Positions 5,852 through 6,130 of a stretch of DNA of 6,130 bases are shown one piece after another. Made by a program: the position numbers and the translations under genes. Origin of the DNA: Clostridia bacterium (GTDB taxonomy: Bacteria > Bacillota > Clostridia > Oscillospirales > CAG-272); contig JAFQJX010000208.1 in the NCBI GenBank assembly GCA_017397205.1, positions 1 through 6,130 of the forward strand, written 5' to 3'. Below the pieces are notes generated by a model that was given only the letters and a program-made list of their open reading frames with translations, made no database searches and was not told where the DNA came from. Position 1 is the stretch's first letter. Every line of letters starts with the position of its first letter.

Positions 5852-6130
5852 TGATACCGAAGCAAGTCATTGACGAAATCCTTGCCCGTACGGATATCGG
5901 GCAGTTAATTTCCAAGTACGTCACCCTGCAGCGTGCAGGGAGCAACCTGAAGGGGCTTTGCCCCTTTCACAGCGAGAAAACGCCCTCGTTTACCGTGTTT
6001 GGCGGTCAGCAGTCCTTTTACTGCTTTGGCTGCGGCGTCGGCGGAGATGCGATTACCTTTGTCCGTAAGGCAGAAAATCTTGACTATGTGGGCGCGGTGG
6101 AATATCTTGCCAAGGCGGCAGGGATTACCG
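5851..6130 (+). CDS. dnaG: DNA primase DnaG, N-terminal fragment (3' end outside window)
   Basis: Synthesises RNA primers for replication at the fork together with the DnaB-type helicase. The visible 93 residues cover the zinc-binding CHC2 domain, with Cys37, His40, Cys58 and Cys61 as ligands in GLCPFHSEKTPSF and FYCFGCGVGGD. The N-terminus (IDEILARTDIGQLISKYV) matches the family. The ATG shares its A with the dgt stop codon (TGATG), and a purine-rich GGAGGGGG site lies at 5835-5842. In many Firmicutes rpoD (sigA) follows, which cannot be seen here. The sequence is open to the window edge; catalytic TOPRIM and helicase-interaction domains are outside. Confidence 0.97.
   Translation, partial: MIPKQVIDEILARTDIGQLISKYVTLQRAGSNLKGLCPFHSEKTPSFTVFGGQQSFYCFGCGVGGDAITFVRKAENLDYVGAVEYLAKAAGIT

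Noticed and set aside
1..6130. Mobile element, CRISPR array, tRNA/rRNA, riboswitch or defence system
   Set aside because: No repeat arrays, terminal inverted repeats, transposase motifs, RNA gene signatures or long noncoding leaders were seen; genes are tightly packed and all recognised.

Overview
The window comes from an anaerobic, endospore-forming Firmicute of the class Clostridia. Moderate-to-high GC and heavy use of GC-ending codons suggest a lineage like the Oscillospiraceae/Ruminococcaceae rather than low-GC Clostridium, but this is inference. Three things support it: an [FeFe]-hydrogenase, an intact spoIIGA-sigE pair (early mother-cell sporulation control), and a dgt-dnaG pair, which is a common Firmicute arrangement. 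All genes lie on the + strand.

Layout: (1) 1-896 is the C-terminal part of an [FeFe]-hydrogenase large subunit, closed by a strong UUCG-capped terminator. (2) 944-2539 is the spoIIG locus. Its promoter has consensus -35 and -10 hexamers 21 bp apart. It is followed by spoIIGA (membrane aspartic protease) and, 9 nt later, sigE, encoding pro-sigma-E from a TTG start. (3) 2557-2883 is rpmE (ribosomal protein L31, zinc-binding form) with its own extended -10 promoter and a hairpin with a poor U-tract. (4) 2896-4762 is hflX (ribosome-associated GTPase) overlapping a yigZ/IMPACT-family gene by 8 nt. (5) 4841-6130 is dgt (HD-domain dNTP triphosphohydrolase), whose stop overlaps the start of dnaG (primase); dnaG runs off the window.

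How they work together: in the known sporulation pathway, phosphorylated Spo0A activates spoIIG. SpoIIGA, triggered by SpoIIR from the forespore, then removes the pro-sequence of sigma-E in the mother cell. The rest is translation and replication housekeeping: L31, HflX, YigZ, dNTP pool control and primase. I found no mobile element, CRISPR array, RNA gene or defence system, and no convincing new biological system. The points most worth a second look are the long-spacer spoIIG promoter with Spo0A-like boxes, the absence of sigG after sigE, and two substitutions in the hydrogenase active-site motifs.
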